Assembly (NCBI GenBank): GCA_025890175.1
Contig: JANPYM010000013.1
Span: 1,318,777-1,382,776 of the forward strand
Length of the DNA stretch: 64,000 bases
Source of the DNA: Ciborinia camelliae
Taxonomy: Eukaryota; Ascomycota; Leotiomycetes; Helotiales; Sclerotiniaceae
Direction: 5' to 3'
Both the position numbers and the translations under genes were made by a program. The notes under the pieces were generated by a model that saw only the letters and a program-made list of their open reading frames with translations, was not told where the DNA came from and did no database searches. Shown here one piece after another: positions 1 through 12,270 of the stretch; the stretch's first letter is position 1; every line of letters begins with the position of its first letter.

Positions 1-3000
1 ATCGAACCCATCTTCTACATTCTAGAAGACGTTGAACCATTCTTTGACTTCCGCTTCTACTTGCAAAATTGTAGGAAATGCTTGATATATTAATACCTAG
101 CTACATTGGACGTTATTTAAATGCTACTATAGGTGGGGATAAAGGGGTCAAACCACCGCCAAGCACATTGACATTCATCTAAGCCCTACAGCGTGTCTGA
201 AAATATCAATACACACACGGAGTATATACCCAAACCACGAAGTACCTAGTATATATAGACATAATATATCAATATTGTATTCCTCTTCCATAACATCGAA
301 TATCTCGGTAGATTAAACGTCCAGGAAGCATTTACCAAAACAGTTCGACAGGTGCGGGCAAGAGCGAAAAAGCTAATTTCACCACGTGGAATTTTAATCT
401 TCATTATATGAAGTCCTCATATAAATAAATAAGTCGATATTAATTGATATTCAGGTACTACCGAATGGAGCATAAAGACGGACCATTAGATCTTAATTAG
501 TATATGAACAATGAACGACGAACGTGTGGTTGCGGAAATTTGTTATGGTATATTATTCAGGAGAATTAAGGTACCAAGGTCGAAGGTACTGTACGCGGTA
601 ATGACGGCAACTACATAAATATAGACATAAACATTTCTGATTGACAATCCCCATAATGTAAAATAAGTCACCGCCGTTCGAATCCACTCACGAGTCACTA
701 CACAGTCGACACTGCAGATACCTGTAGATGTACGGATTGAGGCAATCCAGACATGTCAATAGTGGCCCATGATTTAACCCGATTTTCTTTTTTTTCTTTT
801 TTTGGGTTCTACACAACTTTGATTGATTTCACACCAACGCACATTATTATGCACCAAACACGTCTCGAGAGTCGAGTCTTGACGAGGTATCCCGGATTAC
901 TGGATGGGATGAAAAGAATGGGGCAAGGCAAGGGGACCTAGGACCCTCCCAGTCTCCAGATCGATGGCGAACTCAAATCCACCCGCAAAAACCAGGGTTG
1001 AAAATCTACGATTAGTACGGAGTACGGATAGTACGAAGTAGACATTATTATACCGGGTCCTCCTTTTTTTGGTTGATGTTGTCATGTCTCCGTACCGATA
1101 ATAGTCAATTCATAAAAATTCTTCACCGTTTAACGTTTTCCATACATGACGCTTGTTTTTGACAGTCAGTGCCCAGAGTGCTGATCTCAGGCTTCTAACC
1201 TCGGGTTCTGAAACATATACAGTGCGACGGGTTCGTTTAACTTCGTTAGGGCTCCGGCGGGTGTTCTTTTCTAAGTCTAGATATATTCTCCGTAGATCAT
1301 CGTACGACATTTTTTACAAGTGCTACCAAGGCTTTTTCAAGACATTCCCTTCTTTACCCCCAAGTTCCAACTGCACCCAGGATCCAGCCATACTACTTCC
1401 AAATGACGAGTGAAATCCCCGGGGGATGTGCATTATCGAAGAAGATCGCGGTTGCTTTGCCGAGATGAGATAATATGCTTTTTTTTTTTTTTTTTTTGGA
1501 AATATGTCTTGAGTAATAATGCCCTGGTCTTTCAACATGCTTAATTGAGGATATACATTATAATCATGTACTCGGAAAGATCCTCAGACTCTCAGAGTGT
1601 TCTAGAAAATCGATTTAGGTGAGATTAGTTACAGGGTATTATAATTGAGTAGGGGTTCTATGTAGGTGTCAGTCAGGGGTATACGTCATATTCTGCAATC
1701 TTGTGAGTTTTCAATGCTTGGGATCGCCAGCACAAAATACGTTCCACTTCAGGAATCTTCCTCCTATTTAAATCAATTCGATATCACGGTACCATTCCTA
1801 AGTTGATATTCTCATGATAGAGCAAAATTCTTTGCCCATGGCGTTGGACAGGCTCCAAAACTCGGCTGCACCCAAATCTGCACTCATTCGGTAGTGCTCA
1901 CCAAATGAAGACCATGTAAAATTTTGTTATACATTCTAGTCTTTAACGTTCCGTTGAATATCACTGAGGAGATGGATTTATTGTATGGTCAATCCGTTCT
2001 AATGTGGTCTATGCCATTGTGCAGCTGTTCAGGAATATCTTATCCAAAAACTTAAAGTTATAAAGGAAAGATTTTGCCTGGCTCGCCATCATGTTTTTTT
2101 TGTCGGTTAGTAGTAAGTAATAAGAACCATCTAGGAATAAGGAGACATAGATTGTCATTCTAAACTTTCTTCGAGGAGATATATACAACTTTTGAGCTGA
2201 GCTTCGCCAGGGGCACATAGGTATGACATGTCCCTCATTTTATGGAATAGCCAAAGTAGAACTCAAAGATCTATTGCTCAGATCCATCAATTGAAAATTT
2301 CACTGCACTTAAATGGGATCACCATGAATTAATAAACGATTGATCATTTTAGAACGGTAAAAATGACGCGAGATTTATTCTTCCACCGTCCAGCGTCATC
2401 TCCATGACTTCCAATAGAACAGAGGTGTTGAAGTGGGTACACTGCTCGTCCAAACTATGAGTAAGATTAAACTCTATCTATCTTAATATTATTCACCACA
2501 GCTAGCATGACGACCAAGATACTCGAGAGAGAAGAATTCGAAGGAAGTAAAGCTAGTTCGCTTCTAGAGGAAGAAGGTTTTGGGGAGAGGTGACGGTGTA
2601 ACTTGAGTAGTGCAAATAATAAATATTTCACTCGCATCTGACCTCATCGACCAGACTCGTGAAAGTATTCAAGAAAGAAACGCGGCTCCACGAGGTTCTT
2701 AAAAGGTTTGGAGGTCTCTTTCTTGCGGTGCTGGACAATTATAACATGAAAAGTAAGAAAATTTATACACTGCCAGCAACAACCTTCTTGTGGTTACCTA
2801 GTGTATACGGGTGGGTGTCGTATAAAACTGACAATCGACTTCTACTTCATTCTTCTCACTCCAACGCGCACAGTACTCAGACTCCTCGCCTGTACTGTAA
2901 GCCCTTTCTCTCTTCGAATTTTCATACCTCTTTCTCTTCTTACTTGCCGCTGATCTCCATCCTTCCTCTTTCTTCATCGTAGATTGGGACGATGATGATG

Positions 3001-4412
3001 GGGATCAGTAAGTCACATGCTATGGGCTAAACACAAAACACAAAACACTTCTCTGCCCTGATGCGGCCTATGTACACGAATATTGAGTCGGGTTACCGTT
3101 CAGAGTTGATACTAAAATCGTCTGCGTTTTGTACTTCGTATATCTTTCCCTCGATGAACATATGTGGCTTCAATAAAGAATTAATATTGCTTTTGGATTT
3201 CGACTCACGAGTCCAGCAGTAGTGATAATTTGATTAATAATAATGCACTTCCGCAAAATCATTCCCTGCTCTTCGACGTCTCTTCTGCTAGTTGCACGCT
3301 CCATTCGATCCAATTCTTCGAAAGTTTGTATGGCAAGCCTATTTGCTTACGAAGAAACATATAAGGATTTTGCCTCAAGAACTATAGTGATAGATGATGA
3401 CTGGCGAAAACAAGTGGATTGTCATAAGTAAATTTGTACTTTGTTGAATGAATGATGTTGTCACCATGCTGTCCACAAACTTTGATACGATCGATATTCA
3501 GGCCCGCTCACTACAGTAACGTAAACATTTATCACACATGTGACGTGTTCTGTAGGAGAAAAGTTTCCATGACGGCTTCTAGATGTTGCCAATTCTAGAG
3601 CGTCATGGCCTTCCGTGTACTTCAACTCTTTGCTTTAATACAAACTTGACGTTTCAGAATATTCTCCATGTATTGGTAGACCTCTTATGATAGGCATCCT
3701 GTAATATATATTCCCACCAAATAACAAAAAAAGACGAAACTTCGGGCTCGGGCAAAAGAAAGTTCATGCCTTGACAAACTGCCTTAGAGATCAAAATAGC
3801 TTAAATTTAGAGAATGAGAAGTACTGCAACCCAATACTATACAATAGTAATTGAACTCTGTGAAAAGAAGTAATATGCACAAGACAGGAAAGATTGGGAT
3901 GAAAGCGCAAAGGTTCAATGGTTTGACAGCGAAGTCTTTTTCTTCCTGGCCTGCCCTTTTCATGCATAACAAACCAGATAAATGAGTAGATAGGTAGAGA
4001 TGATTAACCTATTGATATATACTACCTTGCCTTGCGCCCAGTTTTGAAACGCCAGTCTGCTCAAACCATTGGGAAACTGTTCTTTAACCAACTTGAATCA
4101 TAAGATGATGCTGGGTAAAATTGATTGCAGGTATAGAAATTCATATCACCACATAAATTCATGATGCAAAGATGTGTTAACGTTGTAGGAGGACTTTCAA
4201 AATGTTATGCCACAGCAAAAGGTTGATCCCCATGTGATATTGAAGGCAAGGCTGATAAAACCCGGCAGAAAGATGGCCCGAGCTTTCGCATATAGCGCAG
4301 CCTTGGATCGATCACAATTTATCCTTTACCAATTGCTCCCGTATATCTTTGATTATCAATTCGAAGTCGAACCCATTAATTACAAACCGAAAAGCATCAA
4401 GAAAGGATAATC
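1..4412. other. Gene-poor spacer, no supported gene
   Basis: Both strands carry only short ORFs, several of them opening on non-ATG codons, and I see no splice-linked family motif. A T-run of about 18 lies near 1480-1497. GC content looks ordinary for intergenic DNA here, not collapsed as in strongly mutated repeats. The last few hundred bases are the likely promoter and leader of the Spp1 gene. Confidence 0.55.
4207..4410 (+). other. Candidate upstream ORF of spp1 (67 codons)
   Basis: An ATG-started 67-codon frame ends at 4410, only two bases before the ATG chosen for Spp1 at 4413. The peptide (starts MPQQKVDPHV, ends KPKSIKKG) matches no family I know. If it lies on the spp1 transcript it would be a near-abutting uORF that could limit initiation or feed reinitiation. 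It could equally be chance, since I cannot see the transcription start. Confidence 0.2.
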
Positions 4413-6449
4413 ATGGATTCTATGGACATAGATCCCCCAGTGGAAATACCTCAAGTGGATGGTGAAGCTGAGGTAAGCTAATAGCCTTTCTGAATTTAAT
4501 ACATCTTGGTAGAGCCTTGCCAATGGTTGAGATACTTTTTGATCTCAAATCTCCACCAAAGTCTTTTGCTTGAATTGACACATCTCCAGTCTTCGATGAA
4601 TGCTGAAATTCAATCCGAAGCCCCAACTGAAGTCCCAGTCGAAGCATCAAATGAAGCCCCAGCCGCCTCCTCAGAATCCGAAAAACCAAAACCTACGGCT
4701 CCTAAATCTAAGATATCAAACAATGCGCCTGGTTACAGATACAAGTATCCAGAGGCCTCTCCGACGCCACCCGGTGTTGATGATGACAGATGGAATAAGA
4801 TATACGTGGCTGCGGATTCTCGATTCTATAATAGAGCCAAAAAGAATGCAGCTGAATCCAGAAAGATCAGACTGACTGGTGAGACTTATCAATTAGCACT
4901 CAGAATTCTGAAGGAGAGGGACGAGAAGGAAGCCGAAGCAGCGGCAGATTTGGCAGCCGGAATCGCACCACCCCCGAAAAGAACGCCGAAGCCGAAAGCT
5001 CCACCAAAGATGCCGAAAGCTCCCTCTACAAGCTCTCGAGACGGCACACCAAGCTTCAATGATAGGATCCCATTAAGCATATCCGAGCAGATCAAGAGTG
5101 AAGGCCGTTCTCGCAAGGCACTGGGATCCTCTAGCCAAGGATCCCCCGGGCCATCTGCTCCTAAGTATAGCAGTCCTGCGCCGTCACAAATTAAGTCGGA
5201 GAAGATAGAGAAACCATTACCGAAGAAGAAAGTCACCGCCGCTCCAATCAAAAAAGTCCGACCCAAGGGGGCAAAGCCCGAAGGTAATATTACATACCAC
5301 CGCAACAATCAAACAGACTAACACATTTGCATAGGGCCTACAGAAGCTAGATCACAACGTAACAGCGCCACTCCTGGATTAAGAACTGGTCCTTCAGACG
5401 ACGATGACAGCAATGATGGAGGCGAGTACTGTATATGTCGCGGTCCTGATGATCACCGCATGATGATATTTTGTGAAGGGGGTTGCGAAGATTGGTACCA
5501 CTGCTCATGTATCGATGTTGATGTCGAAGACGCGAAAGAACTTCTGGATCGATTCATTTGTCCGAACTGCAGCTCTGATACTGCATTCACTACCTGGAAG
5601 CGAATGTGCAGATACCATAATGTTGATGGATGTCGGAAGGCCGCTCGTGTTAGCGAAGTTCCACCTAGCAAGTATTGTAGCGACGAGCACGCAACTGCGT
5701 TTTGGGAATTTGTTGCTCAAAAAATGCGCTCCAATAAAAAACGTACTATAGGCGGTGCATTGGGCGAGGCAGAATTTGGAGCCTTGTTGGATTCATGTAA
5801 GACGGCAACCGATTTCCACGCTCTTGGTTCGAGGCCGAAGTTGCCAGTACCTGAAGACCACGACGCAAGTCAGCCATTGGGACTTAATCATCTGCTTCCT
5901 GAAGAAGAATTTATGATAAGCAAGATCAAGGCCAGACGCACCATCATTGAACAACGCATTGAAAGTTTCAGAACAGCTCAGAAACTTTTGATTATGATGA
6001 ACCGGCGCGCTAAGATCGCACAAGAACATCCAGATGTCGATGTTAAGGAGATTTGCGGATACGACAATCGCCTCGCCTTAAACGAGAGCGAGTTTGGGGC
6101 TTGGTGTGAAAGTGAAGAAGGCAAAGGCTACCTCTCCACTGGAGTTCTTGGTCCTCGTACAGAAGAAACAAAGCATATTGGCGAAACTACCTTATATCCT
6201 GGTCAAGTTGTTCCCGATACAGGAGACATACCGGACGAATTAAAGAATCTGTGCATCAAGCCCCTTAAGAAATGCAAACACAACGGCTGGCGTGGCAATC
6301 ATGCCGAGCAATACGCCTACGCAACCAAGACTCTGACGGAAGAACTCGCAAACTTGAGCCAGCAGGAGGCTTCTATTATTGACGATGCGGAAACTAGAGA
6401 GGCCACCAAGGATTACAATGCTGAGAACACAGTCGAGCAACTTTTCTAA
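4413..6449 (+). CDS. spp1: COMPASS (Set1C) complex subunit Spp1, PHD-finger protein
   Basis: Histone H3K4 methyltransferase complex subunit that reads methylated H3K4 in the nucleus. Exons 4413-4472, 4590-5283 and 5335-6449 give 622 aa; splice sites are GTAAGC/CCAG and GTAATA/ATAG. The N-terminal third is Pro/Ser/Lys-rich and low in complexity, with a basic segment. Residues about 282-331 form a canonical C4HC3 PHD finger (EYCICRG, FCEGGCEDWYHCSC, FICPNC). A second Cys/His cluster follows at about 342-372 (MCRYHNVDGCRKAARVS, SKYCSDEHATAFW), the arrangement known in Spp1/Cfp1 proteins, then a helical C-terminal region. It is longer than yeast Spp1 (353 aa), which is normal for filamentous homologues. 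The start at 4413 gives an acidic MDSMDIDPP end; an unrelated uORF stops two bases upstream. It converges on tad1. Confidence 0.93.
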
Positions 6450-6755
6450 TCCGCTGCTGCTGCTGTTTGTTACTCTGCGATGTTTTGGCTCTTGGGTTGT
6501 GTCGAGGCGTATGAGCGGGGTACCGTCTACAAAGGAGTAGTAGTTTTGATGTATATTTGCATGGTATGGAGAAATAGGGAACATTAAAGTGAGGGTTGAA
6601 TTGGCGCTTTGAACTTGAGGGCATTATGGTACATATACCCAGGCGGAGTTACGTACTAATATGAATCAATTTTAATATACCGGGGTCGTGAATGTAAATA
6701 TGGCACTCAAGATGATATGATGATAGAGGTGATTTAATCGACTACCTTTGTAAAG
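6450..6755. other. Convergent intergenic spacer, spp1/tad1
   Basis: About 300 bases between the stop codons of two converging genes. It must hold both 3' ends. I see no hairpin-type element or ORF of note. Confidence 0.5.
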
Positions 6756-8402
6756 TTATGATATCTCAACCCCAAACCCATCATCCCCCTCATTCTTCAC
6801 CCACCCACCCAAGCACCCCCTCACCTCCTCCTTAACCCTCCTCCTCTCCCCCAACATCTCACTCCCCTTCAAATCCCCATATCGATCCACCACCAAACAA
6901 CTCCTCAGTCTTTCCACCATCTCCTGCCCTCCGTCCATTTTCCTCGCAGTAATCGCACCCAAAACCTCAATTCCCACTTCCCACCCTCGTCTTCTACACA
7001 CACGGCTCGCCCCTCGGACATCAAATTGTTTCCTCCCTTGCAACGCACCGTTGACCAGCGTTTCCCCGCCGGTTTTCCCATCGCCGTGGATCCAGGACGT
7101 CGAGATATTGCTACTGACATATTCTGGCGCGTCCACGTTATCTATATTGATATTCCTCTCGGATCTTCGCGAATACGCGAATTCTCTCCCCGTCGTCTGG
7201 ATCCCTAGTTCATGAAACCCATACCCATATCCATATTCACTTTCCGTGAACTTTGATTCTCGATTTCGTAAATCCGCCAAACGGGTTTGGAAACACCGTG
7301 TAAAGCCCACTTCGCTGTATTGCGTCGCGGGCAGGATCAGAGAATCCAAATACATGTTTTGGGGCGAGATGAAGAGGGTGGTGAGGGAGGAGAGGAGGGA
7401 GGTGTATTGGGTGGTGGCTAGTTTATCCGAGCAGGATTTGGAGAGCGTGGGGGGTGCGTCGGGGCGAGAGGGCTTGCGACGCACGCGGCCGAGGAGTTGG
7501 AAGTTGGCTCGACCGGGGAGTTCTATTTTCGGGTTCTCTTCCCCGGTCTCTTCTCCCGTGTTGATAGTGATAGGAGGAGGGAGAGCCCACGGCGTGGGAT
7601 CATCTTGTGCGGCCATCGTGAGTTCCATGGATGCGTCGCCACATGGGGCTTCGGAACAGTACATGAATAGTTTGATGTGGGGTTTGAGTTCGAAGGGTTG
7701 GAATGATTCGTGCGTGATGGTTTCTGGAGACCGGGGTTGTAGATATTGGGATGGGGTGGAGGGAGTGGAGAGAAGGGAGAGGGTTTCTTGGAGGAGAAAA
7801 TGGTTGAGGGAGCGTAAACAGAGGATTTCGGCGTGCCAGTCGTGGAGCACGTTGCCGTGTGCTTGGGGGAGTTTGGATTGCGGGAGACATTTCATTCCGG
7901 TTCTGAGACGGGGAGAGGTGTTAGGGGGGAGTAGTTCAATCTTGGAGACGGATCATCCATCATAAGCTTGATGAAAAGTGGAATCTCAATACGTTGATTT
8001 GTTCGAAAAGCGTGACTTCACGTTTCACAAGCCTACTATATAGTGCATAGCGCATAGTAATAGATGAACAAGAAATCACCTGCAAAAAGATAAAAGAACC
8101 AACTCACGCAAGAGCAAGACAAGTCAATCCATTCTCACCTACCTCAAATCAGCCTTACCGCATCTATCATTTTATACATACATTGCATACAAAAGATATC
8201 AATAATAAACAAAACAAAAAAACCGTGAACAGATCAACGACCTACCAGAAGCAACAATGCCACTCAATGGAACCCATTCCCTAACCCCTCCAGCCCGATT
8301 TAACGGTTTCCTCTTCGCAGGCAATTCATCGAATCGTTTGAGGACCACATTTGCGATATCGTCGGCTGATGGTTCGTTCATCTCATTCGTATTATTTTGC
8401 AT
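6756..8402 (-). CDS. tad1: tRNA-specific adenosine deaminase Tad1/ADAT1
   Basis: Deaminates A37 to inosine in tRNA-Ala; zinc enzyme of the ADAR/ADAT1 family. Exons on the minus strand are 8402-8246, 8138-8108 and 7902-6756, giving 444 aa. The middle exon is only 31 nt; it encodes ENGLTCLALA and joins in phase to TGMKCLPQSK, the conserved N-terminal block. Visible catalytic residues are H86 and E88 (HDWHAEIL), C150 (CSEAPCGD) and C220 (SCSDK), matching the family's zinc ligands and proton shuttle. Residues 66 onward are in one long exon. Low-complexity Ser/Thr/Pro insertions sit at about residues 105-125. The promoter is shared, divergently, with the dioxygenase gene. The long plus-strand frame opposite exon 3 is a shadow. 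Confidence 0.93.
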
Positions 8403-9051
8403 GATTTAGATTTATAATTATCGTCGGGAATTGATAAGACTGTACTATGATGGACAGTGTAGGTAAGGTAGTGAGTGTACTGCTAATAGGTACCTCCTAC
8501 CTAGCTAGGTACTTGCAGTAATTTTCGTGTGGGGGTGGGGTTGAATTCGCGGAAAAGATCTCTCTCTCTCTCTCTTTCTCTCGCTTTTTTTGGTTGGTTG
8601 GAAATGGTTGACCATCTTCATCTCCGGAGTTCGTACAATCAATCTTGATCAATTATTACGAGCAAGTACCTATGGCATTCCATTCCCCGCCACGCTAGAA
8701 AATCGCATGCCGTGGGAATCCAAAGATCTCCCTTCCTGCTTATGCTGATTGATTGCTTATGTTGATTGCTTATGTTGATTGCTTATGTTGATTGCTTATG
8801 ATATTATGAGCTTTTTATTCTTCCTGGTTGTGTAACAGTACTAGATAGTAAATCAGCATCTCATCTTCATTATTTCCGTTAACTTTTACTTCATTCCTCT
8901 TGAAGATCTTCCAACTTGCAACTTGCAGCTTGCAGCTTCCGTCATCTAAGTTTTAACCTTACCCCGCATCCAAAGCTTCTTTGAGCTCTCTCGAAATACA
9001 TACTCCATCCCATCCCAATCAAATCAGTAGATAATTATCCAACATCTCATC
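8403..9051. promoter_or_regulatory. Divergent promoter region, tad1 / intradiol dioxygenase
   Basis: The 649 bases between two start codons pointing apart. It contains a CT-rich tract (about 8560-8585), ACCTAGCTAGGT-type palindromic motifs near 8495-8515, a 13-bp tandem array at 8750-8801, and a pyrimidine-rich leader before the dioxygenase ATG. No specific operator is recognised. Confidence 0.5.
8750..8801. repeat. 13-bp tandem repeat, 4 units
   Basis: Four consecutive copies of TGATTGCTTATGT, the last ending in A. It lies in the divergent promoter between tad1 and the dioxygenase gene, so copy-number change would alter spacing of upstream elements. Confidence 0.9.
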
Positions 9052-10187
9052 ATGGATCCCAATCAAATGAACATTCCCCCGATGAAGGATCTTACCATCG
9101 ATAACATTACCGAAAACACCGTAAGGATAAACTCTCAAGGGGATAATGAACGTCTCATATATGTTATGGAAAGACTCGTTACCCATCTTCATGATTTTGC
9201 AAGAGAAACACGGTTAAGTACCAAAGAATGGATGGCTGCCCTGGATTTCTTGGTGAAGGTGGGACAGATATCGAGTGATGTGAGACATGTATGTTGCATC
9301 TCCTTTTTTTTGTCACGCTTGATCTCAAAAAGGAAAAGAAAAAGAAAAAGATATATTTATAAAACCAAACAGGAATTCATCCTGCTATCAGATATCCTCG
9401 GTCTCTCCCTCCTAGTCAACGCAATCGATCATCCCAAACCCCCCGCGTCAACCGAAGGATCCGTTTTCGGTCCCTTCCACACCCACGATGCCGAAACTAT
9501 GGCATCAGGAGACCAGATGTCGCATGATCCCCAAGGCGATCCCTGTATCGTTCTCTGCACCATCAAAGACGTGTCGGGAAACCCCATCCCTGATGTGAAG
9601 ATCGATATCTGGGAGACGGATTCCACGGGACATTATGATGTGCAACGTGAAGTTCGAGATGGACCCGATGGGAGATGTATCATGCAGAGTGACGTGAATG
9701 GAGAATTTTGGTTCAAGGCCATCGTACCTGTTCCTTATCCGATTCCTCACGATGGGCCCGTCGGTCGGCTTTTGAAGCTGTTGAAGAGACATCCTTGGAG
9801 ACCGGCGCATATGCATTTTATGTTTCAGAAGCCCGGTTGGGATCATCTTATTACGTTCGTCTCCTCAACTTCCCCATATATTGCTCGCTCGGTACTGATG
9901 TGATTTTGCTCAAAAGTGCCCTATATATTCGTGGCGATCCATACGAATCTTCCGATGCAGTATTCGGGGTGAAACAATCACTAGTCGTTGATTTTGAACC
10001 CGCAACCGCCGATATTGCAAAGAAGTACTCGGTGGCCGAGGGATCAAAAGTCTTGAAACATGATTTTGTTCTAGTGAGCGAGAAGGAGACGGAGGAGTTG
10101 AGAGATCGGAATGCGTTGAAAGCTTTGAAGGCACTGGGGATGAAAGTAAAGTTGTTGGATCATTTACCCGTGCCGGATCTTGATTGA
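9052..10187 (+). CDS. Intradiol ring-cleavage dioxygenase (catechol/hydroxyquinol 1,2-dioxygenase family)
   Basis: Non-heme Fe(III) enzyme that opens catechol-type rings to muconate-type acids. Exons 9052-9288, 9373-9854 and 9917-10187 give 329 aa. The N-terminal roughly 110 residues resemble the helical dimerisation domain (RLSTKEWMAALDFLVKVGQ); the catalytic beta-sandwich follows. All four iron ligands are visible: Y167 (STGHYDVQ), Y201 (PVPYPIPHDG), H225 and H227 (RPAHMHF), in the family's usual spacing. The second intron uses a less usual donor, GTTCGT; it is supported because it joins DHLIT to ALYIRGDPYES in frame. The first intron is 84 nt and has no stop, so unspliced reading stays open. 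There is no signal peptide, so it is probably cytosolic. The exact substrate cannot be told from sequence. Confidence 0.9.
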
Positions 10188-11114
10188 TCTATTGAAACTC
10201 CGATCTCAAAGTTTTCAGATGAGAGCATTTCTAATCTTGCTTGACAATTTGAACGTCCGAAATAGTTTCTTGGTGTGCTTGAGCGAAGAATCGCTTCAGT
10301 GTTTAGAAATCCATCAAACATTTTAAATTCATCTCTAATCATATCAAGGGATGAATATTATGAAATCTCATCGTCCAAACCAAATCCAAACATCCAAAGT
10401 TCAGTTGACAAAGGGTTTGAAATAAATAAAAATCGAGTCCTCCACAATATGCAATATGCAACATCAATAAAGCATCCCATCAAAAAAGGAATCCCAGTCT
10501 TCCACAATCTCAAAATCTCACAACCCCTCGACAATCTCAAGACCAGTAAACACAACATAAACACCCCCCAAACCCGAGCCGCAACCCAAACTCCATCTGA
10601 TTTGTTTACTTCTCCCCTTCACATCCGCAATCCGGATGAACTCCAGTCAATGCCGGCAGAGCACACAAGACGGCACACAAGACGGCAGATAACAGTCAGC
10701 GGGCACCACCAACTCGGGGACTATATCCTTACGTATCCTTATCCTCTCATTCCTTAGATTTTCAACCAAGCAAAGCAAAGTAAACATAACCAAAACATCC
10801 AACTCCTCTTTCGAGTATAGTTCGAAATCGCACGATGTGCAACAAATGAAATCCTGAAACCCTCACGCCTCCGGGTTTAGAATGAAAAAATTGAAAGATT
10901 GGGGTTTGGGACGGGTTCCTATGTTCTTTCCCCCGTCAACGCGAAATCGGTTGGTTGGTTGGTTGGTTAGTTTTGATGTTGGGGATTGAGAAGGTGAGAA
11001 GGGAATGGTTGCGCAAAGATTTTACTTTGAGGGGGGGCGGAGGGAGGAGGGAGGTTTTCTGTCTTTTTTGGCGGCTGGCTGGCTGGCTGATAGATACATA
11101 CATACGTACATACT

Positions 11115-11163
11115 AGGTAGGTAGGTAGGTAGGTAGGTAGGTAGGTAGGTAGGTAGGTAGGTA
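11115..11163. repeat. (AGGT)n microsatellite, about 12 units
   Basis: Uninterrupted AGGT repeats over 49 bases. The same tetranucleotide, often as a palindrome with ACCT, recurs in many spacers of this window (for example near 21640, 28285, 36335, 37760, 38085 and 57000). Confidence 0.97.
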
Positions 11164-11613
11164 ATCTTACAGTATGCGTTGGAGTTGAAGTTGAAGTTAC
11201 CCGGGTTATCTGTCTACTGGGTGAGATGGATGGATTGGGATTATATTATATTTTATTGTATTGTATTAATAGGTAGGTATCTAAACTCAATTCAAAATCC
11301 CGCCTCAATGAGATTTTTCATTTATTACCCATCTACCCACCTATATATCATGCATCTATACCTCTAGAATAATAGAACGATTCATTTCCCATTTCCCATC
11401 GACTACGAATACCTGTACCTACGAGCTTATATATCCGAGTCGAAGCCTGGCTTCCTGTACTTCGGAGATGGAGAAGGAGAAGTGAGGTGAAGAAAGTAGA
11501 TCTGCGGAATTCTTAGTATATATATATGGACATTCACTACCTACCTATCTACCCACTCAATTATAGTAACTCGTAGTTGACAAATCAGGGAAGAATTTGA
11601 AAAGAAAGTTCCC

Positions 11614-11985
11614 AAGTTTTGTTGCATATCTGAAAATTTGTGAGAATCTGTTAGAATCTGTCGGTCGGTCGATTATAAGCAATAAAGTAGACTCAATAGA
11701 GGTTGCCTAAGTTTTGTTGCATATCTGAAAATTTGTGAGAATCTGTTAGATTCGGTCTGTCGGTCCAATTGTGAGCAATAAGCTACCATTCTGAGTAGAC
11801 TCAAGAGAGTTGGTCTAAGTTTTTGTTGCATATCTGAATCGATCGTGATGTGTCTATAACGAAGAGTTTGGAGAAGAATAGGTAGGAATAAGAAGAAGAA
11901 GAATAGGACCTCACTAAGTACACTAAAATTCCGAGTATAGATGATCTATCTAATGGGTTTTGTTGTACATCTAAATTTTGAAGAA
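11614..11985 (+). repeat. Degenerate tandem repeat with GTTTTGTTGCATATCTGAAA core, 4 copies
   Basis: Copies start near 11614, 11709, 11818 and 11955, with spacings of about 95, 109 and 137 bases. The first two share about 40 nearly identical bases running through GAATCTGTTAGA, and a second block, GAGCAATAA/AAGCAATAA then GTAGACTCAA. The fourth copy is most decayed. The core reappears, in opposite orientation, at 22.1-22.9 kb. Confidence 0.8.
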
Positions 11986-12200
11986 GATTAACGGCGTCGA
12001 TTATGGGCTACCAGCAAGGTTGCATAGAGCTTTATTATCGCTGCTAAGTCCAGGAGCCCTTACTTGTTACCTGTAGGCAATAGACTCAAGACTTAGGTTT
12101 CAATTTTAATAAGGTTGGATTTACTTGTGTTTAGCGTAGCGGATGTCGATTTGCAAAGGTGTCTATTAACGATGTGTGTTTGACGTAGAGGGAGAATGTG

Positions 12201-12270
12201 GAGGGAGGTATATGGAGGGAGGTATATGGAGGGAGGTATATGGAGGGAGGTATATGGAGAGAGGTAAATG
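12201..12270. repeat. 14-bp tandem repeat, 5 units
   Basis: Four perfect copies of GAGGGAGGTATATG followed by one copy with two changes. It lies in a long purine-rich stretch. Confidence 0.95.

Noticed and set aside
7246..7965. 239-codon plus-strand ORF
   Set aside because: Antisense to the catalytic exon of tad1, which has clear deaminase motifs; the plus reading is a shadow.
10275..10757. 160-codon plus-strand ORF after the dioxygenase
   Set aside because: No domain, no splice-linked continuation and random-looking composition; probably 3' flank.
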